DNA of 64,000 bases from Bin55 sp964511425 (GCA_964511425.1 CAZEFI010000001.1:124001-188000), one strand, 5' to 3'; shown: positions 8,673-18,257, counted from the stretch's first letter. A program made the numbers and translations. Notes: generated by a model not told the origin, from the sequence alone.

Positions 8673-9545
8673 TTACAGAAAGTCACGAACGACCTGCATG
8701 AACTCATCGAGCTGGTCGTGGTGACACCAGTGTCCGGCGCGCGCGATCGAGTGCACTTTGACGTCTTGCATGGACTTCACTCGCTCGTCCTGCGAGGGGT
8801 GCAAGACCCAAGACTCTTGACCGTGTATCAACAAAGTCGGACAAGTAATGCGCGCATAGAGTTGTTCCGTTTCTTCATACGATAACGTAATGGGTGCTAA
8901 CACGCGAAAATAATTGTCAAATTTCCAACTGTAAGTGCCATCTTCGTTCTGAATACTTCCGTGAATCGTGAGATGCCGCGCTCGCTCAGCAGAGAGATGA
9001 GGATTCACAGTTTGTAAACGCTGAATTGCTTCCTCAAGGTTCGGGTATCGTCGCGGTTGGCGACCCGAAAGATGGTGTACATCCTCGACCCAACCGCGAA
9101 TGTGTTCATGCATTCGATTTGTTGCCAATCGCCATTGGTTGAGCATGATCCCCATACCTTCGACGGCGACAAGGCGTGTGACTTTTTCAGGATAGTTGCC
9201 TGCGTAAAGTAGAGCAATGATTGCACCCAACGAATGCCCAATCACATGCATTGAGGCGATTTGCGTTTGACGTACAAGTTGTTGTATGTCGTAGATGTAA
9301 TCCACAATTGAATACGCACCACCAATCATCCATTGAGAGTCCCCGTGGCCACGTAAGTCCGGTGCGATAATGTAATATTCGTCTTTAAGCGCGGTAGCGA
9401 CCCAATCCCAATTGCGACAATGGTCGCGACCACCATGAATGAGCAGCAAAACTGGCGCTTTTGGATTTCCCCACGCGACATAATGGAGCCGAAGACGTTG
9501 CGAAAAATATATGTGCGAGGTAGGTGAATCTTTCAACATAAACAA
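8673..9545 (-). CDS. Alpha/beta hydrolase
   Basis: Alpha/beta-hydrolase of 290 aa with the oxyanion-hole motif LLIHGGRDH (about 34-42), DLRGHGDS, the nucleophile elbow GHSLG and a C-terminal catalytic His in ARAGHWCHHD. Such enzymes cleave esters, amides or epoxides; the substrate is not evident. There is no signal peptide, so it is cytoplasmic. The start is ATG 9545, with a second ATG six bases later. It directly precedes the nucleotidyltransferase fusion gene and faces the thiolase gene across a 170-bp divergent region. Confidence 0.9.
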   Translation of the reverse strand: MFMLKDSPTSHIYFSQRLRLHYVAWGNPKAPVLLLIHGGRDHCRNWDWVATALKDEYYIIAPDLRGHGDSQWMIGGAYSIVDYIYDIQQLVRQTQIASMHVIGHSLGAIIALLYAGNYPEKVTRLVAVEGMGIMLNQWRLATNRMHEHIRGWVEDVHHLSGRQPRRYPNLEEAIQRLQTVNPHLSAERARHLTIHGSIQNEDGTYSWKFDNYFRVLAPITLSYEETEQLYARITCPTLLIHGQESWVLHPSQDERVKSMQDVKVHSIARAGHWCHHDQLDEFMQVVRDFL

Positions 9546-9715
9546 ATTTTAAGTGGCAATGTTAGAGTGGAGTCAATCTTCCAAACCAATCTCAATACCA
9601 AAAAACGAACGAATTGATAATGTTAGGCGCGTAAACGGCTCATGAAACGATTCCTGATAAAATCACGGTTCAATTTTTCTGTCAACAAATTTTTTAACTC
9701 ACTGGAGACTTTTGT

Positions 9716-10900
9716 ATGCGCGATGTCGTAGTTATCGATAGTGTTCGCACCGGGTTAGCAAAGTCGTTTCGTGGTAGTTTCAATCTCACACGATCGGATG
9801 ACATGCTCGCGGCAGTTATCGACGCACTGTTAGATCGTAACCCAAATATAGCAGCCGAAGAAATCGAGGACGTCATCGTCGGTGCGGGCAGTCATGCTGG
9901 CGAGCAAGATGGTAATCTAGCACGACTCGCGGTAGTTCTTTCCAAGCTTCCGATTACTGCTGCGGGTTTAACGATTAATAGATTTTGTTCTTCCGGTTTA
10001 CAGTCGATCGCAATTGCAGCAAACCAGATTGCTACTGGTCAAACGCAGGTCGCTATGGCTGGAGGCGTGGATTCGATTTCGATGCGGAACCGTCAGACTC
10101 CCGCTCAAGCACAACAAAATCAAAGACTTCTTGACGAAAAGCCAGAGATATTTATGGCAATGGGTAACACAGCCGAAGTCGTAGCTCGGCGCTACAACGT
10201 TTCCCGAGAAATTCAAGATGAATACGCAGTACAAAGTCAACAACGATACGCGCATGCACAAGAAACCGGCTGGATGGCAGAAGAAATTGTCCCCATGACC
10301 GTCGAAATGCTCCACGTCGACAAAGAGACCAAAGCCGAAAGCCACCGCACGGTGACGGTTGATCGAGACGAATGTAATCGGCCAACCACAACGATGGAGG
10401 GATTAGCGCGCTTACCGCCCGCATTTGAAGAGGGTGGAACTGTCACCGCAGGTAATGCGTCGCAACTATCTGATGGAGCTTCTATGTCATTACTTATGAG
10501 TGCTGAACGCGCAAATCAGTTGAATTTGCGGTCATTAGGGGTCTACCGCGGTTTCACGGTAGCAGCTTGTGAACCGGATGAGATGGGTATCGGTCCGATC
10601 TTTGCTATTCCTCGCTTATTAAAAAATGCTGGCGTGAGTCAAGATGAAGTCGATCTGTGGGAACTTAATGAAGCGTTTGCTAGTCAGTGTGTGTATTGCC
10701 GAGATTTCCTAAACATTGATAATGACAAGTACAACGTGAACGGAGGTAGCATTGCTATCGGTCATCCTTTCGGCATGACTGGAGCACGGCTCACCGGCAC
10801 ACTGTTACGCGAACTTGCTCGTCGGGAGCAACGCTACGGAGTTGTAACGATGTGTGTGGGCGGCGGTCAAGGTGCCGCAGGACTTTTTGAAAGGGCTTAG
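9716..10900 (+). CDS. Acetyl-CoA acyltransferase (thiolase)
   Basis: Thiolase of 394 aa, catalysing thiolytic cleavage of 3-ketoacyl-CoA in beta-oxidation or the reverse condensation. The nucleophile Cys91 lies in NRFCSSGLQ. Further family motifs are GGVDSISM, NEAFASQ, the His motif GGSIAIGHPFGMTGAR and the C-terminal Cys motif CVGGGQGAAGLFE. Length and motif order are full. No hydratase/dehydrogenase partner is adjacent, so a degradative FadA/FadI-like role is likely but the chain-length class is unclear. The 220 bp downstream contain no convincing gene. Confidence 0.95.
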   Translation: MRDVVVIDSVRTGLAKSFRGSFNLTRSDDMLAAVIDALLDRNPNIAAEEIEDVIVGAGSHAGEQDGNLARLAVVLSKLPITAAGLTINRFCSSGLQSIAIAANQIATGQTQVAMAGGVDSISMRNRQTPAQAQQNQRLLDEKPEIFMAMGNTAEVVARRYNVSREIQDEYAVQSQQRYAHAQETGWMAEEIVPMTVEMLHVDKETKAESHRTVTVDRDECNRPTTTMEGLARLPPAFEEGGTVTAGNASQLSDGASMSLLMSAERANQLNLRSLGVYRGFTVAACEPDEMGIGPIFAIPRLLKNAGVSQDEVDLWELNEAFASQCVYCRDFLNIDNDKYNVNGGSIAIGHPFGMTGARLTGTLLRELARREQRYGVVTMCVGGGQGAAGLFERA

Positions 10901-11120
10901 TGAAATCCAACTAATGTTAAATTTAGTTCTCCTCGACTTTACAATTGCTTATAATTCATTAGCATTCAGAGTTGCTGTAGCTATGCCACAGTTAGAACTT
11001 ATGGAGAGAGGTCGCGTGCTTGTGTTGATTGACGTCCGGAAGCGTGTGCTCTTAGATATGTCAGTTAGTATTGGAGTAAGAGCTGACAGATACGGATTTG
11101 AAACAGGGAGGTTTTGAACC

Positions 11121-11753
11121 GTGGATAAATCAACCAGTCAGGAACTAAATCTCATGACATTGAAACACCGGCTCTTTGGTGTTGTACTTACTACCTTCCT
11201 TGGATGTTCAGCACTTGTGCTCTCGGCTCAAGAAGAAGTTGTTGATACTGATGGATCGACCCCTACTCATCAAAGTACAAATGAGACTGATACTACTATC
11301 GATCTCGACGTAGAACCTATTCAAGACCAACTCACGAAAACGTACCTGCAAGCTCTGTCCAAAGAAGATTTCAAAGAGTTCATGTTAAACATGGATCAAT
11401 ATAGCAAAAATGATCAGGATGCTCTTTGTTTGGAATATCAACGTCGATGTTCTGACGACAGCAAAGACTATTCTTCCGATCTTTGCCCTGACGATATTGA
11501 ACCGACTTTCGGAACCGCAGACCGAGGCTCAGACGAAGTTGAAGACGACGTTGATGCGAAAGAATTTCAAGATATGCCTGAGTTAATTGAACACACCGTT
11601 CAGGTGGGAAGTACCGTGCGTGCCAACAGTGAATCGGAAAAAGTCATTGAACGCGACCCAAGACTCAACAATGAAAAGTCTAAGCAGAAAAACGAAAGAA
11701 CTTCTTGGAGAAATAAACCGAAGAATCCGGACTTTCCCGGCGTGGAGAACTAA
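11121..11753 (+). CDS. Secreted acidic low-complexity protein
   Basis: Unrecognised protein of up to 210 aa. A hydrophobic stretch (HRLFGVVLTTFLGCSALVLSA) looks like a signal peptide, followed by a long Asp/Glu/Ser/Thr-rich tail and a basic end. The GTG start at 11121 has a good ribosome binding site (GGGAGG, 9-nt spacing). ATG 11154 would place the signal peptide directly at the N-terminus and is equally plausible. Two Cys lie in LCLEYQRRCSDD. It ends 18 bp before the two-component genes on the same strand. It may be exported and related to that system, but this is inferred from position only. Confidence 0.7.
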   Translation: MDKSTSQELNLMTLKHRLFGVVLTTFLGCSALVLSAQEEVVDTDGSTPTHQSTNETDTTIDLDVEPIQDQLTKTYLQALSKEDFKEFMLNMDQYSKNDQDALCLEYQRRCSDDSKDYSSDLCPDDIEPTFGTADRGSDEVEDDVDAKEFQDMPELIEHTVQVGSTVRANSESEKVIERDPRLNNEKSKQKNERTSWRNKPKNPDFPGVEN

Positions 11754-11771
11754 GTAAAGCAATTCAGTGGT

Positions 11772-12869
11772 TTGACTGACAGTGGTCATCGCGTTCTTGT
11801 TGTAGACGATGACCCTAATTTATGTGAACTACTTGCGGGCTTTTTAGGCAAACACGGTTTAAACGTACACACCGTCGCAGATGGTTCATCAATGGATGAA
11901 GCATTGCGCGCTAATCAATACGATCTTATCGTACTTGACCTTATGTTACCAGGTGAAGACGGACTGTCGATTGCTAAACGACTCAAGCAAGTAACTACAG
12001 CACCAATCATTATGCTCACCGCTCTCAGCGATAGTATCGACCGCGTCGTCGGTCTGGAGGTCGGTGCTGATGACTATGTTGCGAAACCGTTCAGCCCACG
12101 TATTCTGCTCGCTCGCATTCGTTCCGTACTACGTCGACGCAATTCTCCGTACAAAGATCAAATCCACCATGTTGGGAAAATTCTGGTGGTTGACGATGAT
12201 CCCAACATTCGAGAACTACTGTCCGATTATCTGTCCAAACAAGGTTTCGAAATTGTCACCGTTGCTGACGGTACGGAACTCGAAATAGAACTGAATCATA
12301 CCGATTTTGATCTTGTAATTCTCGACTTAAAAATCCCCGGCGAAGATGGTCTACATCTGACTGGACGCTTACTTCGAGACCATAACTTACCATTCATCAT
12401 GATGACTGCAATGGGTGACGATGTCGAGCAAGTTGTCGGTCTTGAACTTGGTGCTGATGACTACATTGACAAACCGTTGAATCCGCGTGAGCTACTCGCT
12501 CGGATCAAAGCTGTGCTCAGACGAAACACTGGAGTTTCAACTGCTCGAAGCGGCGACGGGGTGTATCGCTTTGGGGACTTTATTTTTGATGTGACTCAAT
12601 TGTCACTTGCTCGCCAAAATGGTGACGAAATATCCCTTACCTCCGGCGAATTTGAAATGCTAAACTTATTAGTTAAGCATCCTTATCGCACTCTCGATCG
12701 AGATCGCATCCAAGAATTGCTTGGAGACAGCCATAAATCTGGCGTAGATCGGAGTATTGACGTCCGCATCACACGACTGCGAAGTAAGATTGAAACGAAT
12801 CCTTCAAATCCGACCTTTATCAAAACGGTATGGGGAAAAGGGTACGTATTTTGTCCCGAAAGCTCTTAA
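11772..12869 (+). CDS. OmpR-family response regulator with two tandem receiver domains
   Basis: DNA-binding response regulator of 365 aa with an unusual REC-REC-winged-helix layout. REC1 (about 6-122) has the acidic pair DDD, phosphoacceptor Asp56 in VLDLMLPGEDG and Lys105. REC2 (about 136-252) has DDD, Asp185 in ILDLKIPGEDG and Lys234. The C-terminal OmpR/PhoB domain runs from about 262 to 362 and ends in TVWGKGYVF. The two RECs align without large gaps at an offset of about 129 residues, so they come from an internal duplication. Translation begins at TTG 11772. The gene overlaps the histidine kinase gene by 40 bp, so the two proteins are probably partners. Confidence 0.93.
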   Translation: MTDSGHRVLVVDDDPNLCELLAGFLGKHGLNVHTVADGSSMDEALRANQYDLIVLDLMLPGEDGLSIAKRLKQVTTAPIIMLTALSDSIDRVVGLEVGADDYVAKPFSPRILLARIRSVLRRRNSPYKDQIHHVGKILVVDDDPNIRELLSDYLSKQGFEIVTVADGTELEIELNHTDFDLVILDLKIPGEDGLHLTGRLLRDHNLPFIMMTAMGDDVEQVVGLELGADDYIDKPLNPRELLARIKAVLRRNTGVSTARSGDGVYRFGDFIFDVTQLSLARQNGDEISLTSGEFEMLNLLVKHPYRTLDRDRIQELLGDSHKSGVDRSIDVRITRLRSKIETNPSNPTFIKTVWGKGYVFCPESS

Positions 12870-14266
12870 ATCGCATTCGCGCCAACTCACTAGCTGGAAA
12901 ATTCAGTTTGGTGATTGGAACCGCAACCTTAGTCTTAGGTGTATGTTTTGTCATTCTGTTTCAACTGTATGGCTTTTCACCTCTACGAGAACAGTGGATC
13001 GAAAATCGCGTATCGAATGTACGATTTATTGAGAGTTTGTGGCAGGAAAGTCCCGAAATAGTTAACCAAGGATTACGCAACTACATGGTGGGTGAAGCAG
13101 ATATTTTTGCAACCACTGGAATCGCGAGCGGCATCGTTCAACAAAACGAATTAAGAGAAATATCGCGCACGGATGGAGTTCTCTACCGATTACAAACGGC
13201 GTTCGAAGAGCAATTTGGTAATGCAAACATCAGTACTTTCGCAGAAAGCACTGATAAAAATAATGCATTCTGGGTGATTTTTTCGTCGTTGACTGAAACA
13301 GCCGACGATCTAGCAATCCGTTTCTATGTGAGCTTCCCAGAATTACGCACTCTAAATTTGGTGTTAATCGCGATTGTCGTGAGCGTTTTCGCAACCGCAA
13401 TAACGGCACTTTATGGCATGAACAGAATCAGTCGACCGATGACTCAACTGGCATACGCGACACAGTCCTTTCGTGGAGTATCGGGCTATGTCCCACTTCC
13501 TGAAACCGGTTCGGACGAATTGGTATTGTTAGCCCGGAGTTTTAACGACATGGCGGAGGAAATCTCGGCACTTATATCGAATCGAACTACGATCACGGCG
13601 GGACTGTCGCACGATTTGCGTACGCCGTTAACCCGTATGCGCTTAGCGTTAGAACTACTACCGGAAGATACCGATCCTAATCTTCTGAAGGCTTTCGAAG
13701 AAAACCTTCAGCACATGAATTCATTGATCTCCGATGCCGCACTCTTTGCGAAGGGGGAACAAGAACGACCACAGAAGGTGAACTTTCAAGAACTGGTACA
13801 GTCCATTGTCCATACGGTCGATGATGCTATCGGCGTGGAATGGTTCGGAACCCCACCCGTACGCTTTCATACCGCTCCAAACGCATTACATCGTTGTGTT
13901 TCCAATCTAGTGCAGAACGCGATTCAATATGGGAAAAACGTGCGCGTACAGGTCCGGGTAACTTCAGACTACGCAGAAGTTCATGTACTAGACGACGGAC
14001 CAGGTATCCCAGTATCTGAAAGGCAGCGAGTGTTGCAGCCCTTCGTTCGACTAGACAAATCACGCAACTTGGAAACTGGTGGTAGTGGTTTGGGTTTAGC
14101 AGTTGTCAATCAGCTGTGTTTGATCCACAATTGGTCTTTAACCATCGGATCCAGCCCCTCGGACGGAACTGATGTAGCTATTACGGTTCCAACAAAAATC
14201 TCAAAGGATATATTGAGAGGAACTTCGGACTTAGCTGTTCAAGAACGACTTGCGGACGTGAAGTAA
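12830..14266 (+). CDS. EnvZ-like sensor histidine kinase
   Basis: Inner-membrane histidine kinase of 478 aa, presumed partner of the upstream double-receiver regulator. TM1 is at about 26-48 and TM2 at about 174-196, enclosing a periplasmic sensor region of about 125 residues. A HAMP linker with SRPMTQLA and DELVLLARSFNDM follows. The H-box GLSHDLRTPLTRMRL has His261. The ATPase domain has the N-box NLVQNAIQYG, the G1 motif DDGPGIP and the G2 motif GGSGLGLAVV. All core motifs are intact. The ligand is unknown. ATG 12830 lies inside the regulator gene, indicating translational coupling. Confidence 0.94.
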   Translation: MGKRVRILSRKLLNRIRANSLAGKFSLVIGTATLVLGVCFVILFQLYGFSPLREQWIENRVSNVRFIESLWQESPEIVNQGLRNYMVGEADIFATTGIASGIVQQNELREISRTDGVLYRLQTAFEEQFGNANISTFAESTDKNNAFWVIFSSLTETADDLAIRFYVSFPELRTLNLVLIAIVVSVFATAITALYGMNRISRPMTQLAYATQSFRGVSGYVPLPETGSDELVLLARSFNDMAEEISALISNRTTITAGLSHDLRTPLTRMRLALELLPEDTDPNLLKAFEENLQHMNSLISDAALFAKGEQERPQKVNFQELVQSIVHTVDDAIGVEWFGTPPVRFHTAPNALHRCVSNLVQNAIQYGKNVRVQVRVTSDYAEVHVLDDGPGIPVSERQRVLQPFVRLDKSRNLETGGSGLGLAVVNQLCLIHNWSLTIGSSPSDGTDVAITVPTKISKDILRGTSDLAVQERLADVK

Positions 14267-14419
14267 ATTTTCGCAGTCGGCCGATAGTTGCGGTCGCACT
14301 TTCCGTCTCCATAATGTTGTCATGAGTCTAAGGGGTGCACTTGATCTATATTGAGATGGATTTAGTATCGCTGGAAAAACATAAACTACACAGGAGAATT
14401 ACAAATCGAAAGAGGAAAT

Positions 14420-15010
14420 ATGGAAGTCAATAGAACAGAGGACAGAGACGGTAACGACACCTCTTTATCACGAATACGCAACACGCTGTATGAAGCGCGC
14501 ATCATTACGCTTTTTGGGAACATCGACCAAAAAATTACTCAGCAAACAGTGGAACAACTTTTAGCTTTAGCAAATGAAAACAACGAGTTTATCACTCTAT
14601 TTCTAGGGTCCCCAGGTGGGCATGTTGAATCTGGCGACACCATTCATGACGTAATCCAATTTATTGCAGCACCTGTACGTACGGTTGGAACCGGTTGGGT
14701 GGGAAGTATAGCAACTCACATTTACCTAGCCGCGGAGAAGGAAAATCGTCTGTGCTTACCCAACACACGATTTTTGATTCACCAACCTTCCGGTAGATTA
14801 CGGGGCGATGCTTCAGATATCTCTATTCAAGTTAAAGAGATCGTAAAAATCAAAGAACGTATCAACAAGACCATTGCAGCACGCACAGGTCAGACGCTAG
14901 AGCAAGTAAATAAAGATACCAATCGAGATCATTGGCTCTCCGCGACCGAGTCTTTGGAGTATGGTTTGGTGGGACGAATCATTCACTCGATCTCAGAACT
15001 CAACTCTTGA
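14420..15010 (+). CDS. Orphan ClpP-like serine protease
   Basis: ClpP-family peptidase of 196 aa. Aligning it with E. coli ClpP gives an intact triad with matching spacing: Ser96 (in VGSIATH), His121 (in IHQPSG) and Asp170 (in KDTNRDHW). The substrate-binding loop GSPGGHVESG is also present. The segment before Ser is TGWVGS rather than the usual GQAAS, so it is divergent. No clpX, clpA, tig or lon is nearby; housekeeping ClpP usually sits with clpX. It is probably a second ClpP. ATG 14420 follows an AGAGGA ribosome binding site. The TGA stop overlaps the TTG start of the next gene. Confidence 0.88.
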   Translation: MEVNRTEDRDGNDTSLSRIRNTLYEARIITLFGNIDQKITQQTVEQLLALANENNEFITLFLGSPGGHVESGDTIHDVIQFIAAPVRTVGTGWVGSIATHIYLAAEKENRLCLPNTRFLIHQPSGRLRGDASDISIQVKEIVKIKERINKTIAARTGQTLEQVNKDTNRDHWLSATESLEYGLVGRIIHSISELNS

Positions 15011-15678
15011 CACAAACCCGCGAGAAATGCTCGCTGACCGTCGCCGACCACAAAATCAGCGTTCTTTGGACAAAGGGCAATACATCAAAGTGTACTGTAA
15101 TTTTTGGTCACGGTGCGGGTGCAGGTATGGAGCATGCATCCCTCGAAGCAATCGCAGGAGCGTTTACGGAGGTAGGAATTACCACCTTAAGGTTCAATTT
15201 TCCGTACATGGAACTTGGCAGAAATCGAGTCGACTCGCTACGCACGTCGACTATGGCTATCAAAGCAGTCTACGATTTCGCAGCAGATCAAATTTCAGAA
15301 CCAATCTTCCTTGGCGGCCATAGCTTCGGCGGGCGAATGGCGACCCATGCTCTTGTGGAACACTCATTGCTCGTCGAAGGATTGATTCTTTGCTCATTTC
15401 CTCTACACAATCCTAAGAACCCGTCCTTAGATCGAGCTAGTCATTTCGCCGCGATTTCCTGCCCTATTTTGTTCCTAACCGGTACCCGAGACGGAATGGC
15501 GAATGCAGACCTGATGCGACAACTAGCACGCGAACACAACGCGTCGTTGAAGTGGCTAGACACTGCAGACCACGGCTATAAAACCTTAAAGCGAACGCGT
15601 GTGCGAAAGGATAATGTGTTTCGAGAAATTGCAAGTTACACGGATGAGTTTGTCTTGGGTGCTTTGAACCACAACTAA
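15007..15678 (+). CDS. TEX30/dienelactone-hydrolase-like alpha/beta hydrolase
   Basis: Alpha/beta-hydrolase of 223 aa with the oxyanion-hole motif GHGAGAGMEH, the nucleophile elbow GGHSFGGRM, an acid in LTGTRDGMAN and His in TADHGYKT. The pattern matches the TEX30/KANL3-like family. The substrate is unknown. The frame is open from 14932, but TTG 15007 overlaps the preceding TGA stop as TTGA and gives a sensible N-terminus, so translational coupling to the ClpP-like gene is likely. The next gene starts 6 bp after the stop. No signal peptide. Confidence 0.85.
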   Translation: MTQTREKCSLTVADHKISVLWTKGNTSKCTVIFGHGAGAGMEHASLEAIAGAFTEVGITTLRFNFPYMELGRNRVDSLRTSTMAIKAVYDFAADQISEPIFLGGHSFGGRMATHALVEHSLLVEGLILCSFPLHNPKNPSLDRASHFAAISCPILFLTGTRDGMANADLMRQLAREHNASLKWLDTADHGYKTLKRTRVRKDNVFREIASYTDEFVLGALNHN

Positions 15679-15683
15679 CACTA

Positions 15684-16781
15684 TTGAAAGAGTCTGTAGC
15701 CATCGTCGGTGGCGGTATCGCGGGTTTGTCACTAGCATTACAAACTGCAAAAGACTTCAATGTCACCGTGCTCGAATCGGAGTTTCAACCAGGATACCAC
15801 AGCACTGGCCGCTCGGCTGCTGTGCTACACATTCCCTTTGAAAATGATGTAGTACACCGACTTACACTCGAGTCAGTCGATTTTTTTCGATCACCACAAC
15901 GAGGTTTCGACGGCGTAGCTACGCCCTTGTCTACTTTGAGAATTGGACGTCCCGCGGATGAACCAAAAATCATGGAGTTTCTCGAAACTTGGATCGGACG
16001 CTGTCCGTGGCTCGAGCGAGCATCGAAATGTCAATTACTAGCTAAATGCCCCATTCTTTCAAACGACTTCTCCATCGGAATCTTAGATCAAAATTCGTTG
16101 CATCTCGATGTCCACAATTTACTATCCAACACGCGCAAAGCATTCATAGAGCTAGGTGGAAAGGTGGAAACGAACTTTCGAGTTACTAGCATTGAGTGCA
16201 TAGGTGGCACGTGGCAACTGAAATCTGATTCCGGAATTTCGGTACACGCAGACATCATCGTAAACGCGGCGGGCGCATGGCTTGATGATATCGCCCAATT
16301 AGCCGGTGTTCGACCACTTGGAGTACAACCAAAACGAAGAACAGGTATTCGATGCCGCCCGGACATCTTCAAAGAATCTTGGCCCATGTGCTATTTGATA
16401 AACCACGACCTGTATTTCAAGCCAGAAGGACAATCGCTCATGCTGTCTCCATGCGATGAAACCCCCAGTGAGCCATGCGACGCCCAACCAGAAATAATTG
16501 ACATCGCGTTGGCGATCGCACGCCTCGAAGAGAGTACAACACTGAGCAATATCGTACCGGAAGAGTCTTGGGCGGGATTGCGCGTCTTTGTCTCTGACGA
16601 ATGCCCCGTGATTGGGTATGACCAAGACGACTTAGGATTTTTTTGGTACGGAGCGTTTGGTGGCTTCGGTGTACAAACTGCACCAGCTTGTAGCAAAATC
16701 GGAGCACAATTACTCGCACACAACGCACTGACAAATTCGGCTGTGTTGGAACAAGAACTAAGACCCAGTCGCCTCAAATGA
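15684..16781 (+). CDS. FAD-dependent oxidoreductase, D-amino-acid oxidase (DAO) family
   Basis: DAO-type flavoprotein of 365 aa. The N-terminal dinucleotide motif GGGIAGLSLALQ binds FAD. STGRSAAVLH follows the FAD site as in glycine/sarcosine/D-amino acid oxidases, and WAGLRVFVSDECPVIG with WYGAFGGFGVQTAPA closes the FAD domain. Likely substrates are amino or hydroxy acids; none can be named. The start is TTG 15684, 6 bp after the hydrolase stop. With the ClpP-like and hydrolase genes it forms a compact three-gene string. It converges with the disulfide reductase gene. Confidence 0.9.
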   Translation: MKESVAIVGGGIAGLSLALQTAKDFNVTVLESEFQPGYHSTGRSAAVLHIPFENDVVHRLTLESVDFFRSPQRGFDGVATPLSTLRIGRPADEPKIMEFLETWIGRCPWLERASKCQLLAKCPILSNDFSIGILDQNSLHLDVHNLLSNTRKAFIELGGKVETNFRVTSIECIGGTWQLKSDSGISVHADIIVNAAGAWLDDIAQLAGVRPLGVQPKRRTGIRCRPDIFKESWPMCYLINHDLYFKPEGQSLMLSPCDETPSEPCDAQPEIIDIALAIARLEESTTLSNIVPEESWAGLRVFVSDECPVIGYDQDDLGFFWYGAFGGFGVQTAPACSKIGAQLLAHNALTNSAVLEQELRPSRLK

Positions 16782-16832
16782 AAATCTTCAAATTCGTAAC
16801 AAAGTTTCCAATTTTGCGTGATTCGACCTATT

Positions 16833-18257
16833 TCATCGCATCCACGTGTTAACTCGTTCTGCCAACTTTAATAGGGCAGCAGGAGCGTGGGCCCGCCGCA
16901 ATTGACCAGCGGCTAATCTGATAGCTTCCGTTCGAGTAGGATACACATGCATTGTGGATAGGATCGAGTTCACTCCATAACCGTGTTGCATTGCATTGAT
17001 GCAGTTCGAAATCAACTCTCCGGCATCTGTCCCGACGATACAAGCACCTAATAAGACATCCTTTCTCGGTTTTGTGATCAATTTGACGAATCCTTTTGTA
17101 GTACCTTCGGCGACGGCACGATCCAATTTTGTAAATGGAAAAGTGGTAACTTCGTATGGTATGTTCAGCTGTTGCGCTTCGTGTTCAGAAAGCCCAACCC
17201 GCGCGAGTTCGGGATCCGTGAAGATTGCCCACGGCACGATATTCTTATTCAATTTGAAACGCCAAAAAGGGCGCGCTAGCGCATTCATACTTGCATACCA
17301 CCCTTGCTGCGCCGCCATGTGTGTGAATTGGTACGGTCCAACAACATCTCCACAAGCATACACTGATTTGACTTCCGTTTGCATGTAATCGTTGACTGTA
17401 ATGGATCGTGTGGATGAAAATCCAATACCGTTTTCTTCAAGACCAAGAGCTTCTACACGGGGTTTTCGACCGGTTGCGACCAAAAGTTTGTCAAATCGTA
17501 GAACTCTTTCTTTTTCGCGAGACTGAACTACTAACTGTTGGTCGCGACACTCCTTTGCTTGCCAGCCAGTAAGCAACTCGACACCTTCGTCTTTCAGTAC
17601 ATCTGAGATTACCTGTGCCGCATCTTGATCTTCGACAGGTAGTATTTGCTCTTCCATTTCTACAATGCTCACGTTGCTACCCAAACGTGAAAAGGCTTGG
17701 GCCAGTTCACAACCGATTGGCCCACCACCAAGAACCACCAAGCGGTTTGGTAGTTCTTTAAGTCCCCACACTGTTTCAGAAGTTAGTGGCTGACACTCCT
17801 GTAGGCCAGGAACCGGTGGCAATGTTGGATGAGCACCTGTTGCTAAGATGACACTTCGGGTAGTAAGGAGACCACCATTTGTTTCAATTCGGTGGGGGTC
17901 AATCAAACGAGCCTGACCATGTAAGCACTTAACCCCCAATGAGTTATACCGTTCTACGGAGTCATGAGGTTGAATTTGTGCAATAGCATCGCTTATTCGT
18001 TGCATAACAGCGGGAAAATTGGTTGCAACTGTAGACGTTTCGATACCGTACCGTGAAGCATTTCGTACCGTATGAGCGATCTTCGCCGAAGCAATCAAAG
18101 TCTTACTCGGGACGCACCCCGTATGCAAACAATCTCCACCCATCCGATGCGCTTCAATCAACATGGTTTTAGCACGTGCCGTGGCACCAACCAAAGCAGC
18201 AATTAAACCTGCACTCCCGGCACCTACTACTACGAGGTTGTAGTCATACTTAGACAT
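16833..18257 (-). CDS. Pyridine nucleotide-disulfide oxidoreductase (mercuric reductase-like)
   Basis: Class I flavin disulfide reductase of about 474 aa. The FAD motif GAGSAGL comes first, then the redox-active disulfide GGDCLHTGCVPSK (CxxxxC). The NAD(P) motif is GGGPIGCELAQAF and the second FAD motif is VYACGDVVG. The C-terminal interface region has HVYPTRTEA, with Tyr where lipoamide dehydrogenases have the catalytic HPT-type His. It resembles the MerA-like group annotated as mercuric reductase or FAD-containing oxidoreductase. The N-terminal HMA domain and C-terminal Cys pair of true MerA are absent. ATG 18257 is preferred over TTG 18278. It is divergent from hemB. Confidence 0.9.
   Translation of the reverse strand: MSKYDYNLVVVGAGSAGLIAALVGATARAKTMLIEAHRMGGDCLHTGCVPSKTLIASAKIAHTVRNASRYGIETSTVATNFPAVMQRISDAIAQIQPHDSVERYNSLGVKCLHGQARLIDPHRIETNGGLLTTRSVILATGAHPTLPPVPGLQECQPLTSETVWGLKELPNRLVVLGGGPIGCELAQAFSRLGSNVSIVEMEEQILPVEDQDAAQVISDVLKDEGVELLTGWQAKECRDQQLVVQSREKERVLRFDKLLVATGRKPRVEALGLEENGIGFSSTRSITVNDYMQTEVKSVYACGDVVGPYQFTHMAAQQGWYASMNALARPFWRFKLNKNIVPWAIFTDPELARVGLSEHEAQQLNIPYEVTTFPFTKLDRAVAEGTTKGFVKLITKPRKDVLLGACIVGTDAGELISNCINAMQHGYGVNSILSTMHVYPTRTEAIRLAAGQLRRAHAPAALLKLAERVNTWMR

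Noticed and set aside
10854..11117. 87-aa plus-strand ORF after the thiolase
   Set aside because: It begins inside the thiolase gene in another frame, has no ribosome binding site, and its composition does not resemble a real protein.
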